In this document: positions 55,870-64,000 of the stretch, one piece after another | Numbering within the stretch: the stretch's first letter is position 1 | Layout: every line of letters starts with the position of its first letter | Source: Ferrimicrobium sp. | GTDB lineage: Bacteria > Actinomycetota > Acidimicrobiia > Acidimicrobiales > Acidimicrobiaceae | Length of the DNA stretch: 64,000 nt | NCBI RefSeq assembly: GCF_027364955.1 | Contig: NZ_DAHXOI010000008.1 | Span: 55,334-119,333, forward strand | Direction: 5' to 3' | Notes under the pieces: model-generated | Database searches by the model: none | What the model saw: the letters and a program-made list of their open reading frames with translations, nothing else | What the model was told of the DNA's origin: nothing | Translations under genes and position numbers: made by a program

Positions 55870-56123
55870 CTGGCGCTATTGTCTCGTGGACACTGCCTCA
55901 ATTGGCTCACTACTGTGCCTCCGCAGTGGTTGGCAGGGCCTTACTGGTCTGAGTGTAGTCGCTTGGTAACTTCCAATGGTGAGCTGATGAACCCGAATTC
56001 CGGCTAGTGCACGATAGGTCGATAGGCTAGAAGCAGTAGACAACCTGGGCCGGCCTAGACCTCAACTTTGACGACAAAGGCCAGAAACTGGGAAGAGGAT
56101 AGCGGTCAAGGGTGGTTGTAGTA

Positions 56124-56138
56124 GTCAGCGATCCTGAC
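56124..56138. promoter_or_regulatory. Inverted repeat GTCAG-N5-CTGAC before the carotenoid operon
   Basis: GTCAG at 56124-56128 and CTGAC at 56134-56138 sit 14 nt upstream of the idsA start, next to its Shine-Dalgarno (AAGGGAG). It could be an operator for the idsA-crtI-crtB run or a translational hairpin. No regulator gene is nearby. The 283-bp gap before it holds nothing else I recognise. Confidence 0.3.
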
Positions 56139-56152
56139 GAAAGGGAGTTGGT

Positions 56153-57247
56153 GTGCTAGAGGAGAACGATTCGTTGGCTCACATGATGACGGAGGTGGCA
56201 GCGCCTCGCTCCATTGTAGAGATCTCAAAGAGGGTCGAATCTGAACTCTTGCAGTTTCTCACGACAGAGCACACTCGGTGGAGCCTCATCGATCCTGACT
56301 TCGCTCTCCCGATCGATGCACTGCGTCGGTTTGTGATCTCTGGAGGCAAACGTCTGCGTCCGGCCTTCTGTTACTGGACGGCGGTGGGCATGGGTGCAGA
56401 CTCCGGTGATCCTGTCCTCATGAGAGCGCTAATGGGGCTTGAGCTGCTCCATACGTTCGCGCTGATCCACGATGATCTCATGGATCGCTCCGACGTGCGC
56501 CGCGGGGAGCCCTCGGTGCATACCGCCTTTGCGTCGCAACACCGGCAAGAGGCGTTGCGTGGCTCCTCGGTCCAGTATGGCGATTCGATGGCGATTCTTG
56601 TTGGCGACCTTGCGTTCGCTTATGCGGATCAGATGTTGATCGATGCCAATCGACGGGCTCGTCAACTCTATGCTGAGTTGAAACTCGAGGTGAACCTAGG
56701 ACAGTCGCTCGATGTGTCGGGGAGCTTCGCCTCCGGTACGACACTGGCGAAGGCTGAACGCATCGCTCTCTATAAGTCGGGCAAGTACACCGTAGAGCGT
56801 CCCATGCACATCGGTGCGGCGCTCGCCGATGCGTACTTTGCCTCAACAGAGGCGGTCACGCATTTTGCTGTCCCACTCGGCATGGCGTTCCAGCTCCGCG
56901 ACGACATTCTCGGTGTCTTTGGTCAGACGGAACGGACCAAGAAGCCAGTTGGTGATGATTTGCGGGAAGGGAAACAGACACTCCTCATCGGGTTGGCTTG
57001 TCAGATGTGCTCCTCTACCGAACGCACCCTATTTGAGGGACTCTTTGGCCGGGATGATCTCTCAGGCTCCGAGGTTGAGGCGCTCCAGGAGATGATTGCC
57101 CATACCGGTGCCCTTCGAGCGATGGAGGATCGCATCGATCAGCTCTTCTTGCGTTCCATGCAGGCGCTTGATGAGCTCGCGCTCACCCAGGAGGCACGCG
57201 TGGCACTCGGCGAGATGGCTGGGTTTGTGGTCGATAGGTTGAATTGA
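56153..57247 (+). CDS. idsA: Polyprenyl diphosphate synthase, GGPP-synthase-like (IdsA)
   Basis: Condenses IPP with allylic diphosphates; here probably makes geranylgeranyl diphosphate for carotenoids. The 364-aa product starts at a GTG (AAGGGAG 5 nt upstream), with FVISGGKRLRPAFCYWTAVG near 60, the first aspartate motif DDLMD at 107-111, GDLAFAYADQML near 143, KYTVERPMHIGAAL near 205 and FQLRDDILGVFG near 247. As in actinobacterial IdsA-type enzymes the second motif lacks its last aspartate (G). Overlaps crtI as TGATG. Confidence 0.92.
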   Translation: MLEENDSLAHMMTEVAAPRSIVEISKRVESELLQFLTTEHTRWSLIDPDFALPIDALRRFVISGGKRLRPAFCYWTAVGMGADSGDPVLMRALMGLELLHTFALIHDDLMDRSDVRRGEPSVHTAFASQHRQEALRGSSVQYGDSMAILVGDLAFAYADQMLIDANRRARQLYAELKLEVNLGQSLDVSGSFASGTTLAKAERIALYKSGKYTVERPMHIGAALADAYFASTEAVTHFAVPLGMAFQLRDDILGVFGQTERTKKPVGDDLREGKQTLLIGLACQMCSSTERTLFEGLFGRDDLSGSEVEALQEMIAHTGALRAMEDRIDQLFLRSMQALDELALTQEARVALGEMAGFVVDRLN

Positions 57248-58734
57248 TGCCGCCCTCAGTTGTGGTGGTCGGTGCTGGCTTTGCCGGATTGACGGCAGCT
57301 ACCGAGCTTGCCCGTCAAGGCGCTCGTGTCACCGTTGTCGATCGACTCTCGCACCCAGGTGGGCGGTCGGGCCGATATGATCGGGAAGGCTTTCAGATTG
57401 ACACAGGGCCGACCGTGTTTACGATGCCCGAGCTGTTTCGTGATATCTTTCGCCGTGCCGGACGTAATCCTGATGACTACGTCACCTTCCGACGCTTGGA
57501 GCCGGGCTATCACGCAGCATTTGCCGACCGTGACAGTGTTGATGGGGGAGGACGAATCGCAACGTTCTCCGATCGAGACCAGATGTATGCCGAGATCGAG
57601 ACACACGTGTCTCGCAAGGAAGCCGAAGCCTACTTGCAGTTTCGTCGCTATCTTGAGGACCTTTTTGCCGTTGAGTTCCCCTCCTTCATTGACGCACAAC
57701 TCGATAGTGTGAGTGCTCTGCTTGGCAACCCAAAGGCGCTGGTACGGTTAGTGCGTTTGCGGGGTTTTCAACGGCTACCTAAGGTGGTCGGGCATTATTT
57801 CGATGACGAGAGGCTCCAGCAACTCTTCAGCTTTCAGGCGCTCTACGCGGGCCTGTCACCACTACGAGCTCTCGGGATTTTCGCTATCATCAGCTATATG
57901 GATGTCGTTCTCGGGGTGGTCCAACCCGTAGGGGGGATGAGGGCAGCAGCGAACGCGCTCGAGCGGCTCGCGCGTGATCTCGGTGTCGAATTTCGGTATG
58001 GGCACGAAGTGGAGGCGTTTGTCCTCCATAACCAAAGCATCACCCACGTCGTCACCGATGGCGGAACTATTGCTTGCGATGGGGTCATCACCTCCGCCGA
58101 CCCTGGCGAGCTGGCGGAGATGCTTGGACGACCGTTCCGAAGGCTCGGCGGTTTGCGCTGGAAGATGTCCCCCTCGTGTTTCCTGTCGCTGCGTGGTGTA
58201 CTCGGTGAGCTGCCGGCCACCCTTGGCCATCACAACATCTTTTTTGGTACACAGTGGGCGCAAGCTTTTGAGGATCTCGTTGACAACGGACGCATGATGA
58301 GTGACCCGTCTACGTTGGTCAGCGTCCCGACTCGGTCAGATCCAGAACTTGCACCAGCCGACGCACACATCGTCTATGCCTTGGAACCAACGCCAAGTCT
58401 GAATGGACGATTCGATTGGGAGCGTTTAGGATCAGGATTCGTTGACCGATTCGATCGCAGGCTAGAGCGTTTCGGCGTTGCTCGAGATCTCACCACGTCG
58501 GTGCGCCATGACATCGATCCGAGAGATTGGGCTCGCATGGGTATGGATGCGGGTACTCCCTTCTCGCTCGCTCATACCTTCTTCCAGAGTGGCCCGTTCC
58601 GGCCAACCATGCAGGACCCGAAAATCCCTAACCTCGTACGCACTGGATCGGGAACGACTCCTGGTGTTGGCCTGCCGTTGGTGATGGTTTCGGGTAGGTT
58701 GTCGGCTGGTATGGCCTTGGGTCGGTTGCGGTGA
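57247..58734 (+). CDS. crtI: Phytoene desaturase
   Basis: FAD-dependent desaturase turning phytoene toward lycopene. The 495-aa product begins with a dinucleotide-binding motif (VVVVGAGFAGLTAATELARQ) and has HPGGRSGRYDREGFQIDTGP near 35-55, a typical CrtI stretch, and the C-terminal GTTPGVGLPLVMVSGRL. It could be a three- or four-step desaturase; the number of steps cannot be read. Coupled to idsA and to crtB (GTGA overlap). Confidence 0.93.
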   Translation: MPPSVVVVGAGFAGLTAATELARQGARVTVVDRLSHPGGRSGRYDREGFQIDTGPTVFTMPELFRDIFRRAGRNPDDYVTFRRLEPGYHAAFADRDSVDGGGRIATFSDRDQMYAEIETHVSRKEAEAYLQFRRYLEDLFAVEFPSFIDAQLDSVSALLGNPKALVRLVRLRGFQRLPKVVGHYFDDERLQQLFSFQALYAGLSPLRALGIFAIISYMDVVLGVVQPVGGMRAAANALERLARDLGVEFRYGHEVEAFVLHNQSITHVVTDGGTIACDGVITSADPGELAEMLGRPFRRLGGLRWKMSPSCFLSLRGVLGELPATLGHHNIFFGTQWAQAFEDLVDNGRMMSDPSTLVSVPTRSDPELAPADAHIVYALEPTPSLNGRFDWERLGSGFVDRFDRRLERFGVARDLTTSVRHDIDPRDWARMGMDAGTPFSLAHTFFQSGPFRPTMQDPKIPNLVRTGSGTTPGVGLPLVMVSGRLSAGMALGRLR

Positions 58735-59591
58735 CGGCACGGGGGCTTCCTAAGGAGATCGTAGCGCCATCTCGTGCCTTGAACCAGGCGCATGGCAAGA
58801 CGTACTACTTGGCGACGCTGCTACTGGCGAGGCACTTACGTCCCTATGTATTTGCACTGTATGGTTTTTGTCGTTATGTTGACGACATCGTTGACGTCGA
58901 GAGAGATGATGACGCTCGACGCCTGGCGAAGGTGGACTCGTTCGGGGAACGATTTCTTGCCGAGGTTGCTCGCGGTGATTCTGACGAACCGATCCTGGCG
59001 GCAACGATTGCAACTATTGAGCGGTTCAACATGCCGATCAGCTATTTTGAGCGATTCTTGGGTTCGATGCGGCAAGACTTTCTCGTGCGTCGGTATCCTC
59101 GCATCGATGATCTTCTCGCGTATATGGATGGTTCAGCAGCTGTCATCGGAGAGATGATGTTGCCGATTCTTGGTGTCGATAATCCTGAGGCACAGGCGCC
59201 GGCACGGGCGCTGGGGAATGCTTTTCAGATGACTAACTTTCTTCGCGACATCAACGAAGATCTGGATCGAGGTCGTATCTATGTGCCAGAGGAGGATATC
59301 GACCGCTTTGGGGCGTGGGAGGCTTTTGAGCAGCGCAAAGTCACCGACGAGTTTCGCAACCTGATGGCTTTTGAGATCGCTCGAACGCGACGTTGGTATG
59401 CTGAGTCCTACGCTGGCGATGACTATCTTCGGGGCCGCGCACTGCGATGCATTCGTGTTGCTCGCCAGGTCTATGGCGCGATACTCGACGAGATCGAGGC
59501 ACTCGATTACGACGTCTTCTCTGCTCGGGCCTCGGTCGCCCGAACGCGACGGCTACAGTTGTTGGTCCGGGCCGCAGTCGCGGCGTGCTAG
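58731..59591 (+). CDS. crtB: Phytoene synthase
   Basis: Joins two GGPP molecules to make phytoene. The 286-aa product starts at a GTG and keeps the two aspartate-rich motifs: GFCRYVDDIVDVERDDD at about 46-62 and QMTNFLRDINEDLDRGRIYV near 165-184. Arg-rich substrate-site segments (FLVRRYPRIDDLL) are present. Ends the idsA-crtI-crtB overlap series. Confidence 0.95.
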   Translation: MTARGLPKEIVAPSRALNQAHGKTYYLATLLLARHLRPYVFALYGFCRYVDDIVDVERDDDARRLAKVDSFGERFLAEVARGDSDEPILAATIATIERFNMPISYFERFLGSMRQDFLVRRYPRIDDLLAYMDGSAAVIGEMMLPILGVDNPEAQAPARALGNAFQMTNFLRDINEDLDRGRIYVPEEDIDRFGAWEAFEQRKVTDEFRNLMAFEIARTRRWYAESYAGDDYLRGRALRCIRVARQVYGAILDEIEALDYDVFSARASVARTRRLQLLVRAAVAAC

Positions 59592-59812
59592 GTATCTGCG
59601 ATAACCGGGCACCTTGGTGAAGATGAGTCGGTGATCACCCGCCCACAGATGAGGGTCGTGACGTCTAGCACATCTGCAGGATGTGATGGTCGTCGGTTGG
59701 TGGATGGTGGAGTTGGCTCGACGGTATGTCGTTGCTGAGGAGACCCTCTTACCCTGATTCTCAGATGTTCCTTGGTGTCATGTGAGGTTCGTCTGGTAGG
59801 TTCGGGCGGGTT

Positions 59813-61063
59813 ATGACGACTGTGCTCGCGCCGGCTGGAGTCAATCAAGGAGAGTGTTCGTCCCGCCCCGAACGACCCCAGCATCTTCCGAGGTTGAGTG
59901 CGCTGCGCATTTTTGCTGCCGTCGCTGTCGTCCTTTGCCATGTTGGATACTATTTCACCAGCGTACGGGCAGTACGTAAAGCTGAGGTCTATGGCTATGG
60001 CGGTGTCGAGTTCTTTTTTCTGCTCTCAGGCTTCGTGCTGACGTGGGTGTGGTTGCACCGACGCCCAGGAGTCCGGCAGTTCTGGTGGCGTCGGGTCGCC
60101 AAGCTCTATCCGATCACGCTAGGGTTGATGGTCTTTGCCTACCTAGCCCTCCCTCAATACGAACGGATACCTGGTACCCGAGGGAAGGTGCTTGAACTGA
60201 CACTTATGCAGGCGTGGTGGCCCAGGGAGCGGGTATATTTTGGTGGCAACGGTGTGAGCTGGTCTCTCTCCTGCGAGATCTTCTTCTACCTTGTCTTCCC
60301 CTTCGTGCTTGCCGGTGTCAAACGGCTCCATGCGCGCGGATTTTGGACCCTTGTCGTGGTGACGTTATTCATCTTGGTGGCTGCACCGGTGGTAGCGGTC
60401 GGGATGGGGGTGGCAGCGCCGATCCGCTACTGGCTCTTCTTTGTCTTTCCGCCTTACCAGTTTGGATTCTTTTTGATTGGGATGTTGATGGCGCGTGCGA
60501 TCGGCAGAGGCCTGAGAGTGCCAAGACCCTCACTCGTCTTTGCGGGAGCCTTGGCATGGCTCACGGTGCTGGTAGGTCTGGGTGCCCTCTATTCCCTCGA
60601 TCACACTCACGGACTGCCGCGTCCCTTGGTTCTTCTCGCCGCATTGCCCGCCTTCGTTGCTCTCCTCGGGGCTGCGGTGAGTAAGGATCTTCGTCACGAG
60701 GGTTCGCTGCTGACGAGTCCGAAATTGACCTATCTCGGGATCATTTCCTTTGAGCTCTACCTGGTCCACAAACCGTTATTCTTGCTGCTGCGCCCCATCG
60801 GTGTGTGGAAGAATAGCGGTGGACTTGAAGGAGCAGTTGTCTTCCTTGGTTTTCTTGGTGTAGCGCTCTTGATAGCGAGTTTGGTACACCATCTTCTGCA
60901 GGTTCCCATCGAGCGTGCTTTGGTTCACTCCCACCACCCCTTACGGTGGTTGCAGCGATGCTTCTGGCAGGCGTGGATGCTGGTATCTGTCTGGATTTTC
61001 AGTGTTGCAATCGATAGGCATTGTTGGGATCGAGAAACCAACGAGCACGAATCGCTGCCGTAG
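59813..61063 (+). CDS. Membrane acyltransferase family 3 protein (OafA/YrhL type)
   Basis: The 416-aa product has about ten hydrophobic segments and the acyltransferase-3 pattern: RLSALRIFAAVAVVLCHVGY near 28-47 (with the H of the R-x10-H motif), GGVEFFFLLSGFVLTWVWLH near 64, FFYLVFPFV near 156 and FELYLVHKPLFLLLRP near 310. Such proteins O-acylate sugars or polymers. A -10-like TAGGTT lies 10 nt before the ATG. It is 221 nt after crtB, so modification of a carotenoid glycoside is a guess; peptidoglycan or polysaccharide is equally possible. Confidence 0.88.
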   Translation: MTTVLAPAGVNQGECSSRPERPQHLPRLSALRIFAAVAVVLCHVGYYFTSVRAVRKAEVYGYGGVEFFFLLSGFVLTWVWLHRRPGVRQFWWRRVAKLYPITLGLMVFAYLALPQYERIPGTRGKVLELTLMQAWWPRERVYFGGNGVSWSLSCEIFFYLVFPFVLAGVKRLHARGFWTLVVVTLFILVAAPVVAVGMGVAAPIRYWLFFVFPPYQFGFFLIGMLMARAIGRGLRVPRPSLVFAGALAWLTVLVGLGALYSLDHTHGLPRPLVLLAALPAFVALLGAAVSKDLRHEGSLLTSPKLTYLGIISFELYLVHKPLFLLLRPIGVWKNSGGLEGAVVFLGFLGVALLIASLVHHLLQVPIERALVHSHHPLRWLQRCFWQAWMLVSVWIFSVAIDRHCWDRETNEHESLP

Positions 61064-61204
61064 TGGTCGATGGCCTCTCGTGTGGATGTTTGCTAGGTTG
61101 TATAGCTCAGTGTTGTATGGCCCAGCTTTGTTGCTGAGTTCGAGTGACGGTGGGGAGCGGCTGGCCCTTGTTGGTGGAGTGGTTGGTGATGACCAGGAGA
61201 TGCC

Positions 61205-62038
61205 ATGGTTGTATGGGGTGATCCCAGAGTGGCGTTAGCGACCCGCCATGGTAAGGAGGGTCAGATCGCCCCTGCTTTATTGACCGTCGGTCTTGTTGCG
61301 GAGGTGGTGGCTGTTGACACTGACCAGTTTGGTACCTTTACGGGAGAGATCGCCCGGCAAAGATCGGCTCGTGAGGTGGTGATCGCTAAGGCGCGCGCTG
61401 GGCTTGAGGCGTCCGGACTTGCGCGTGGTGTTGCGTCAGAGGGAACACTGGGGCCGTATCCTGAGTTACCTGCATTGACGTACGATCTTGAACTCGTTGG
61501 TTTTGTTGATATCGAGTCGGGTGTAACAGTCATCGAGGAGGCGTTGAGTTTCGAGACCACCGTCGCCTCGGTACAGGCCAGGGTCAATGATGACTTGGGG
61601 CCATTTCTGCATCGGGTGGGATTCCCAACACAGGGACTAATTGTGCGGCGTGGAGATGGCGAGTTTGACCCGATCATCAAAGGAGTGGTGACGACTGAGC
61701 AGCTCAGGTCTGCAGTCGCGGCCATAGCGCGAAGCTCTCGTGATGGACAGGTGTTCATCGAGACCGACCAACGAGCCCATCTATGCCCGACCCGTAGGAG
61801 GGTGATTGAAGAGGCGGCCCAGCGGTTGGCCTCTAGGCTCAGTCGCCCTTGTCCGAGCTGCTCGCGCCCCGGGTTTGGCCCGGTTGCGCATGAGCCAGGA
61901 CTCCCCTGTCGCGACTGTGGGGCCCCAACCGATCTCGATCAAGCGATCGTTGAGGGTTGTTCTGGCTGTGGAGAACTGATCCGCGTCCCCTTTGCGGGAG
62001 GTGCGGATCCGGCACAGTGCTCGTACTGTAATCCCTGA
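61205..62038 (+). CDS. DUF6671 family protein with zinc ribbon
   Basis: The 277-aa product (ATG at 61205, AGGAG 6 nt upstream) has a two-part layout. The first ~200 residues match the DUF6671 pattern: RVALATRHGKEGQIAPALL at the start, DTDQFGTFTGEIARQRSARE near 38, LASEG-like VASEGTLGPYPELPAL near 76, and VFIETDQRAHLCPTRRRVIE near 177. The C-terminus has at least eight cysteines in CPSC, CRDCG, CSGCGE and CSYC pairs, likely two zinc ribbons. Function is unknown; no signal peptide. Confidence 0.82.
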   Translation: MVVWGDPRVALATRHGKEGQIAPALLTVGLVAEVVAVDTDQFGTFTGEIARQRSAREVVIAKARAGLEASGLARGVASEGTLGPYPELPALTYDLELVGFVDIESGVTVIEEALSFETTVASVQARVNDDLGPFLHRVGFPTQGLIVRRGDGEFDPIIKGVVTTEQLRSAVAAIARSSRDGQVFIETDQRAHLCPTRRRVIEEAAQRLASRLSRPCPSCSRPGFGPVAHEPGLPCRDCGAPTDLDQAIVEGCSGCGELIRVPFAGGADPAQCSYCNP

Positions 62039-62339
62039 AGCGAGACTCCGCTCTGGCTGGGTGCGTCTCGATGTGAGTATCGGCGAGGGTGGCACTCTTC
62101 TTGGTAGCCCAGGTGGACCTCCATGACCATGCCAGGTCGCATCCATGTTCGGAGCTTGCCCATTCACTCATCCGACAAACGCCCTGGTGAAGGATGCTGC
62201 TAGGGTTCTGCTGCCGTTGGCTTCGATGGAGCCAGCGGCTCAGGCGTGGCAGGACCGCATTGATCGCGTGTTGTTCTTTGCGATCGCATCGCAACGGGTA
62301 CGCACACTGGTTGTCTCCAAAGGGACATCTCTTGACCAG
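62039..62339. other. Intergenic region, no gene seen
   Basis: A 301-bp gap between the convergent DUF6671 and secreted-protein genes. A plus-strand 98-codon frame runs through it into the opposing gene but has no recognisable domain or good ribosome binding site, so I do not call it. No terminator hairpin was certain. Confidence 0.45.
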
Positions 62340-63278
62340 CTAGCAGGCGTAGTCACCGTCGGAGCGCGCGGTCCACTGCGTTACCGAGACAACACCACCG
62401 GTGAAGGAGGGCAGCGCACAGTTCGCGATTGCTCCTGTTAGCGTTCGCGCTCCTGGGATCCAATCAGGTATTTGCCAAAGCGAACCTGAGGCCGCAGTGG
62501 TGACGCCGACCACGGTACTCCATTGAGAGGATGTCGAGTAGGCGCCGACGGCTCGTGCAGGCACGCCGTCAGTCTCCAGTGCAGCGATCATGCCCTGGAG
62601 ATCGGCGACGTTCATTGCCAAGCCGGAGGCACCGCTTTGCCACGTATTTGATGTCTCAACATCTAACCACCAGACATAGGTTCCTGGTAGGGTAGACATC
62701 GGATCTGGAGGGGACTGACCGTTGATCGCTGAAGCAGCTTTGGTGAGCCAGGCTGCGTCCTGCGAAGCTTTGTTGAAGCCATATTGCCATGCACAAGATG
62801 GAGAGTCCTCGCCGACGGTGGAGGCGCCATCGCTTATCGTTGTACACGTTCCATAGGGTGTTGTCCCGCTGGTTGGCCAGTCAGCGACTGGGGCACCATC
62901 GTAGAGGTTGCCGGGATCTGCCGTATCTACATATAGCGATACCTTCGGTTGCGAGGTGTCACCGCTTGAGGTTGCGAACGCCCAATACAGTTCGCTCTGC
63001 GAGTAGGAGGGGTCGGGGGCGAAGCAGGGGTTGAGGTTGTTTGCCAATCCATCATTGATGCCTACGATCCCAAAGGCACCATTCGATGGGAACGACTCCC
63101 CGCACTGAGGGTACGAGATATCGTATCCGGTGGGCGTCGTCTTGTGCCCACCGGTTTTGTTGATCGGTGGAGCACCAAAAGCGGGCACCGATGTGATGAC
63201 TGCCAGCGCAGTGATCGCCAGGAGCTGGACCGCGAGCCCAATTGCCGATCGTCGACCGATGCGAGCCACATCACCCAT
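62340..63278 (-). CDS. Secreted protein, possibly of the Rv2525c/GH25-like TIM-barrel group
   Basis: From the ATG at 63278 the product is 312 aa; in-frame ATGs at 63308 and 63362 are alternatives. A basic start (MGDVARIGRRS) and a hydrophobic segment (AIGLAVQLLAITALAVITS) ending in AFGA form a signal peptide. The mature part begins with GYDISYPQCGESF and contains FGIVGINDGLANNLNPC, WYVWWLDVET-like YVWWLDVETSNTW near 217 and DGVPARAVGAYSTSSQW near 255. The D-x-S start and late WLDVET acidic motif recall GH25-like and DUF1906 barrels, but the assignment is weak. Six cysteines suggest disulfides. Confidence 0.6.
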   Translation of the reverse strand: MGDVARIGRRSAIGLAVQLLAITALAVITSVPAFGAPPINKTGGHKTTPTGYDISYPQCGESFPSNGAFGIVGINDGLANNLNPCFAPDPSYSQSELYWAFATSSGDTSQPKVSLYVDTADPGNLYDGAPVADWPTSGTTPYGTCTTISDGASTVGEDSPSCAWQYGFNKASQDAAWLTKAASAINGQSPPDPMSTLPGTYVWWLDVETSNTWQSGASGLAMNVADLQGMIAALETDGVPARAVGAYSTSSQWSTVVGVTTAASGSLWQIPDWIPGARTLTGAIANCALPSFTGGVVSVTQWTARSDGDYAC

Positions 63279-63934
63279 ATCAGAACCCCGTTCCCCTTGA
63301 GCCTCCATGTTAACACCATGTGGTAAGGCGTATCCACCATTGGCGTGTAAATGATTATTCATTTTCGCGACTCAAAGGCATCTCGGGCTTTGGGGGACGG
63401 TGAAGGCCACGACGGCACCAGTTTGCTACCTTCCACAACTTGATGTGAGGAATGTGTTGGATGAAGGATCCTGACAAACCGAAGCTGGCGGAGCTCTGCG
63501 ATCTACTCAGAGGACCGACCGTCTCTTACAGTCGCCCAAGTGATCATCGGCCTGCGTTCTGCTGTTGGGACGGGCGGGAGGTTGGCGAGCGATGCCATCT
63601 GCCTTTGGCGGCCGCCGCAGCCTTTCCTGGAGCCGGTGGTGCATAGCCCAAGGGTCGGTTAGCAAGCACCTCCATGGTCATCTGGCCGATTGGCACGGAG
63701 CTCTTGCAACCGTGGGTATCGGCTCTGATCGAGCTTGAGCGGGCAACTCGAGGCTTGTCAAGAAAGTGTTCACCACGGGCGGCCAACGAGAAACAATGGC
63801 CGTTCGTTCGCACGAAACCGTGGTTATGGAACGTTGTTCAAGCTGGCGATCATTGTCGAGTTGTGTTCGAACTAGTAGTATAATTATGTGGCGATTTGTG
63901 GAATGTTTATAGCGAACCGTACCATACTGATAGT
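63279..63934. other. Intergenic region before the IS607-type element
   Basis: These 656 bp hold no gene I can support. The last ~60 bases before the resolvase start are clearly richer in A and T (for example TATAATTATG at about 63878-63887), unlike the rest, and probably mark the left end of the mobile element with its promoter. The exact boundary cannot be set without the other end. Confidence 0.4.
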
Positions 63935-64000
63935 ATGAAACTTTCGGAATACGCCGCTAAGAATGGGATCAAGTACAGAGCGGCCTGGAATAGATTTAAA
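63935..64000 (+). mobile_element. tnpA: Start of IS607-type serine resolvase gene (TnpA), cut by the window edge
   Basis: The last 22 codons read MKLSEYAAKNGIKYRAAWNR followed by FK. This matches the MerR-like DNA-binding start of IS607-family serine recombinases (MKLSEYAKKxGIxYxTAWxxF). Base composition upstream turns AT-rich. IS607 elements usually carry tnpB after this gene; whether it is present lies outside the window. Confidence 0.85.

Noticed and set aside
63452..63883. Two plus-strand frames (64 and 69 codons) before the IS607 gene
   Set aside because: No domain, no ribosome binding site and composition like non-coding DNA.

Overview
The window is a bacterial chromosome segment, by eye about 55-60% GC, that reads as an actinobacterium. 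The evidence is: an unbroken S10-spc-alpha ribosomal block followed by truA, rplM-rpsI, glmM and glmS; the series acpS-nnr-alr-tsaE-tsaB-rimI-tsaD-groES-groEL; guaB3 next to guaA; zinc-binding (C+) forms of S4, S14 and L36; acidic tails on L22 and S3; and SCO4848-, DUF6671- and TIGR03767-like proteins otherwise typical of Actinobacteria. Moderate GC and the style of the secreted proteins suggest an acidophilic Acidimicrobiia lineage (Ferrimicrobium/Acidithrix-like). That placement is inference and was not tested.

Layout. 1-20.9 kb: translation, secretion and wall-precursor housekeeping on the + strand, mostly with 1-8 nt overlaps (rpsJ to rplQ, secY, adk, map, infA, then truA, rplM, rpsI, glmM, glmS). 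20.9-22.9 kb: a glycosyltransferase and a divergent LysR-type regulator, apparently inserted into an otherwise conserved series. 22.9-31.3 kb: acpS, NAD(P)HX repair, alanine racemase, a family-4 uracil-DNA glycosylase, the t6A genes tsaE/tsaB/tsaD with rimI, and groES-groEL behind a CIRCE operator. 31.4-36.7 kb: a looser accessory zone with a Nudix hydrolase, a thioesterase, a VOC protein, DUF190, a decayed TnpB gene and a PstS-like lipoprotein. 36.7-41.6 kb: guaB3-guaA-pcrA, preceded by a long leader with direct repeats and a hairpin. 42-45.4 kb: a cellulose-synthase-like glycosyltransferase with a C-terminal PilZ domain and a TDT-family transporter. 45.4-51.6 kb: a gene-free stretch, an Asp-box surface protein, a DUF885 peptidase-like protein, tRNA-Thr(TGT), a metallophosphoesterase and a repeat-bearing exported protein. 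52-55.9 kb: galU-moeA-ybaK facing an FmdB-type zinc ribbon gene, and a PHP-domain protein. 56-61 kb: a carotenoid operon (idsA-crtI-crtB) and an acyltransferase. 61.2-63.3 kb: a DUF6671 protein and a secreted protein. The last 66 bases are the start of an IS607-type resolvase gene cut by the window edge.

Overall the order is collinear, with insertions, with what I recall of the mycobacterial rplQ-to-guaA region, so the backbone looks ancestral and the accessory patches recent. The observations I would check first are: a CTG start for infA; short in-frame tandem duplications (9-19 bp) recurring in unrelated genes; a set of apparently leaderless genes with a -10 box 6-10 nt before the start codon; a symmetric divergent promoter in front of galU; the guaB3 leader; the c-di-GMP-type (PilZ) synthase; and two traces of TnpB/IS607-type elements. 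I found no CRISPR array, prophage or recognisable defence island.
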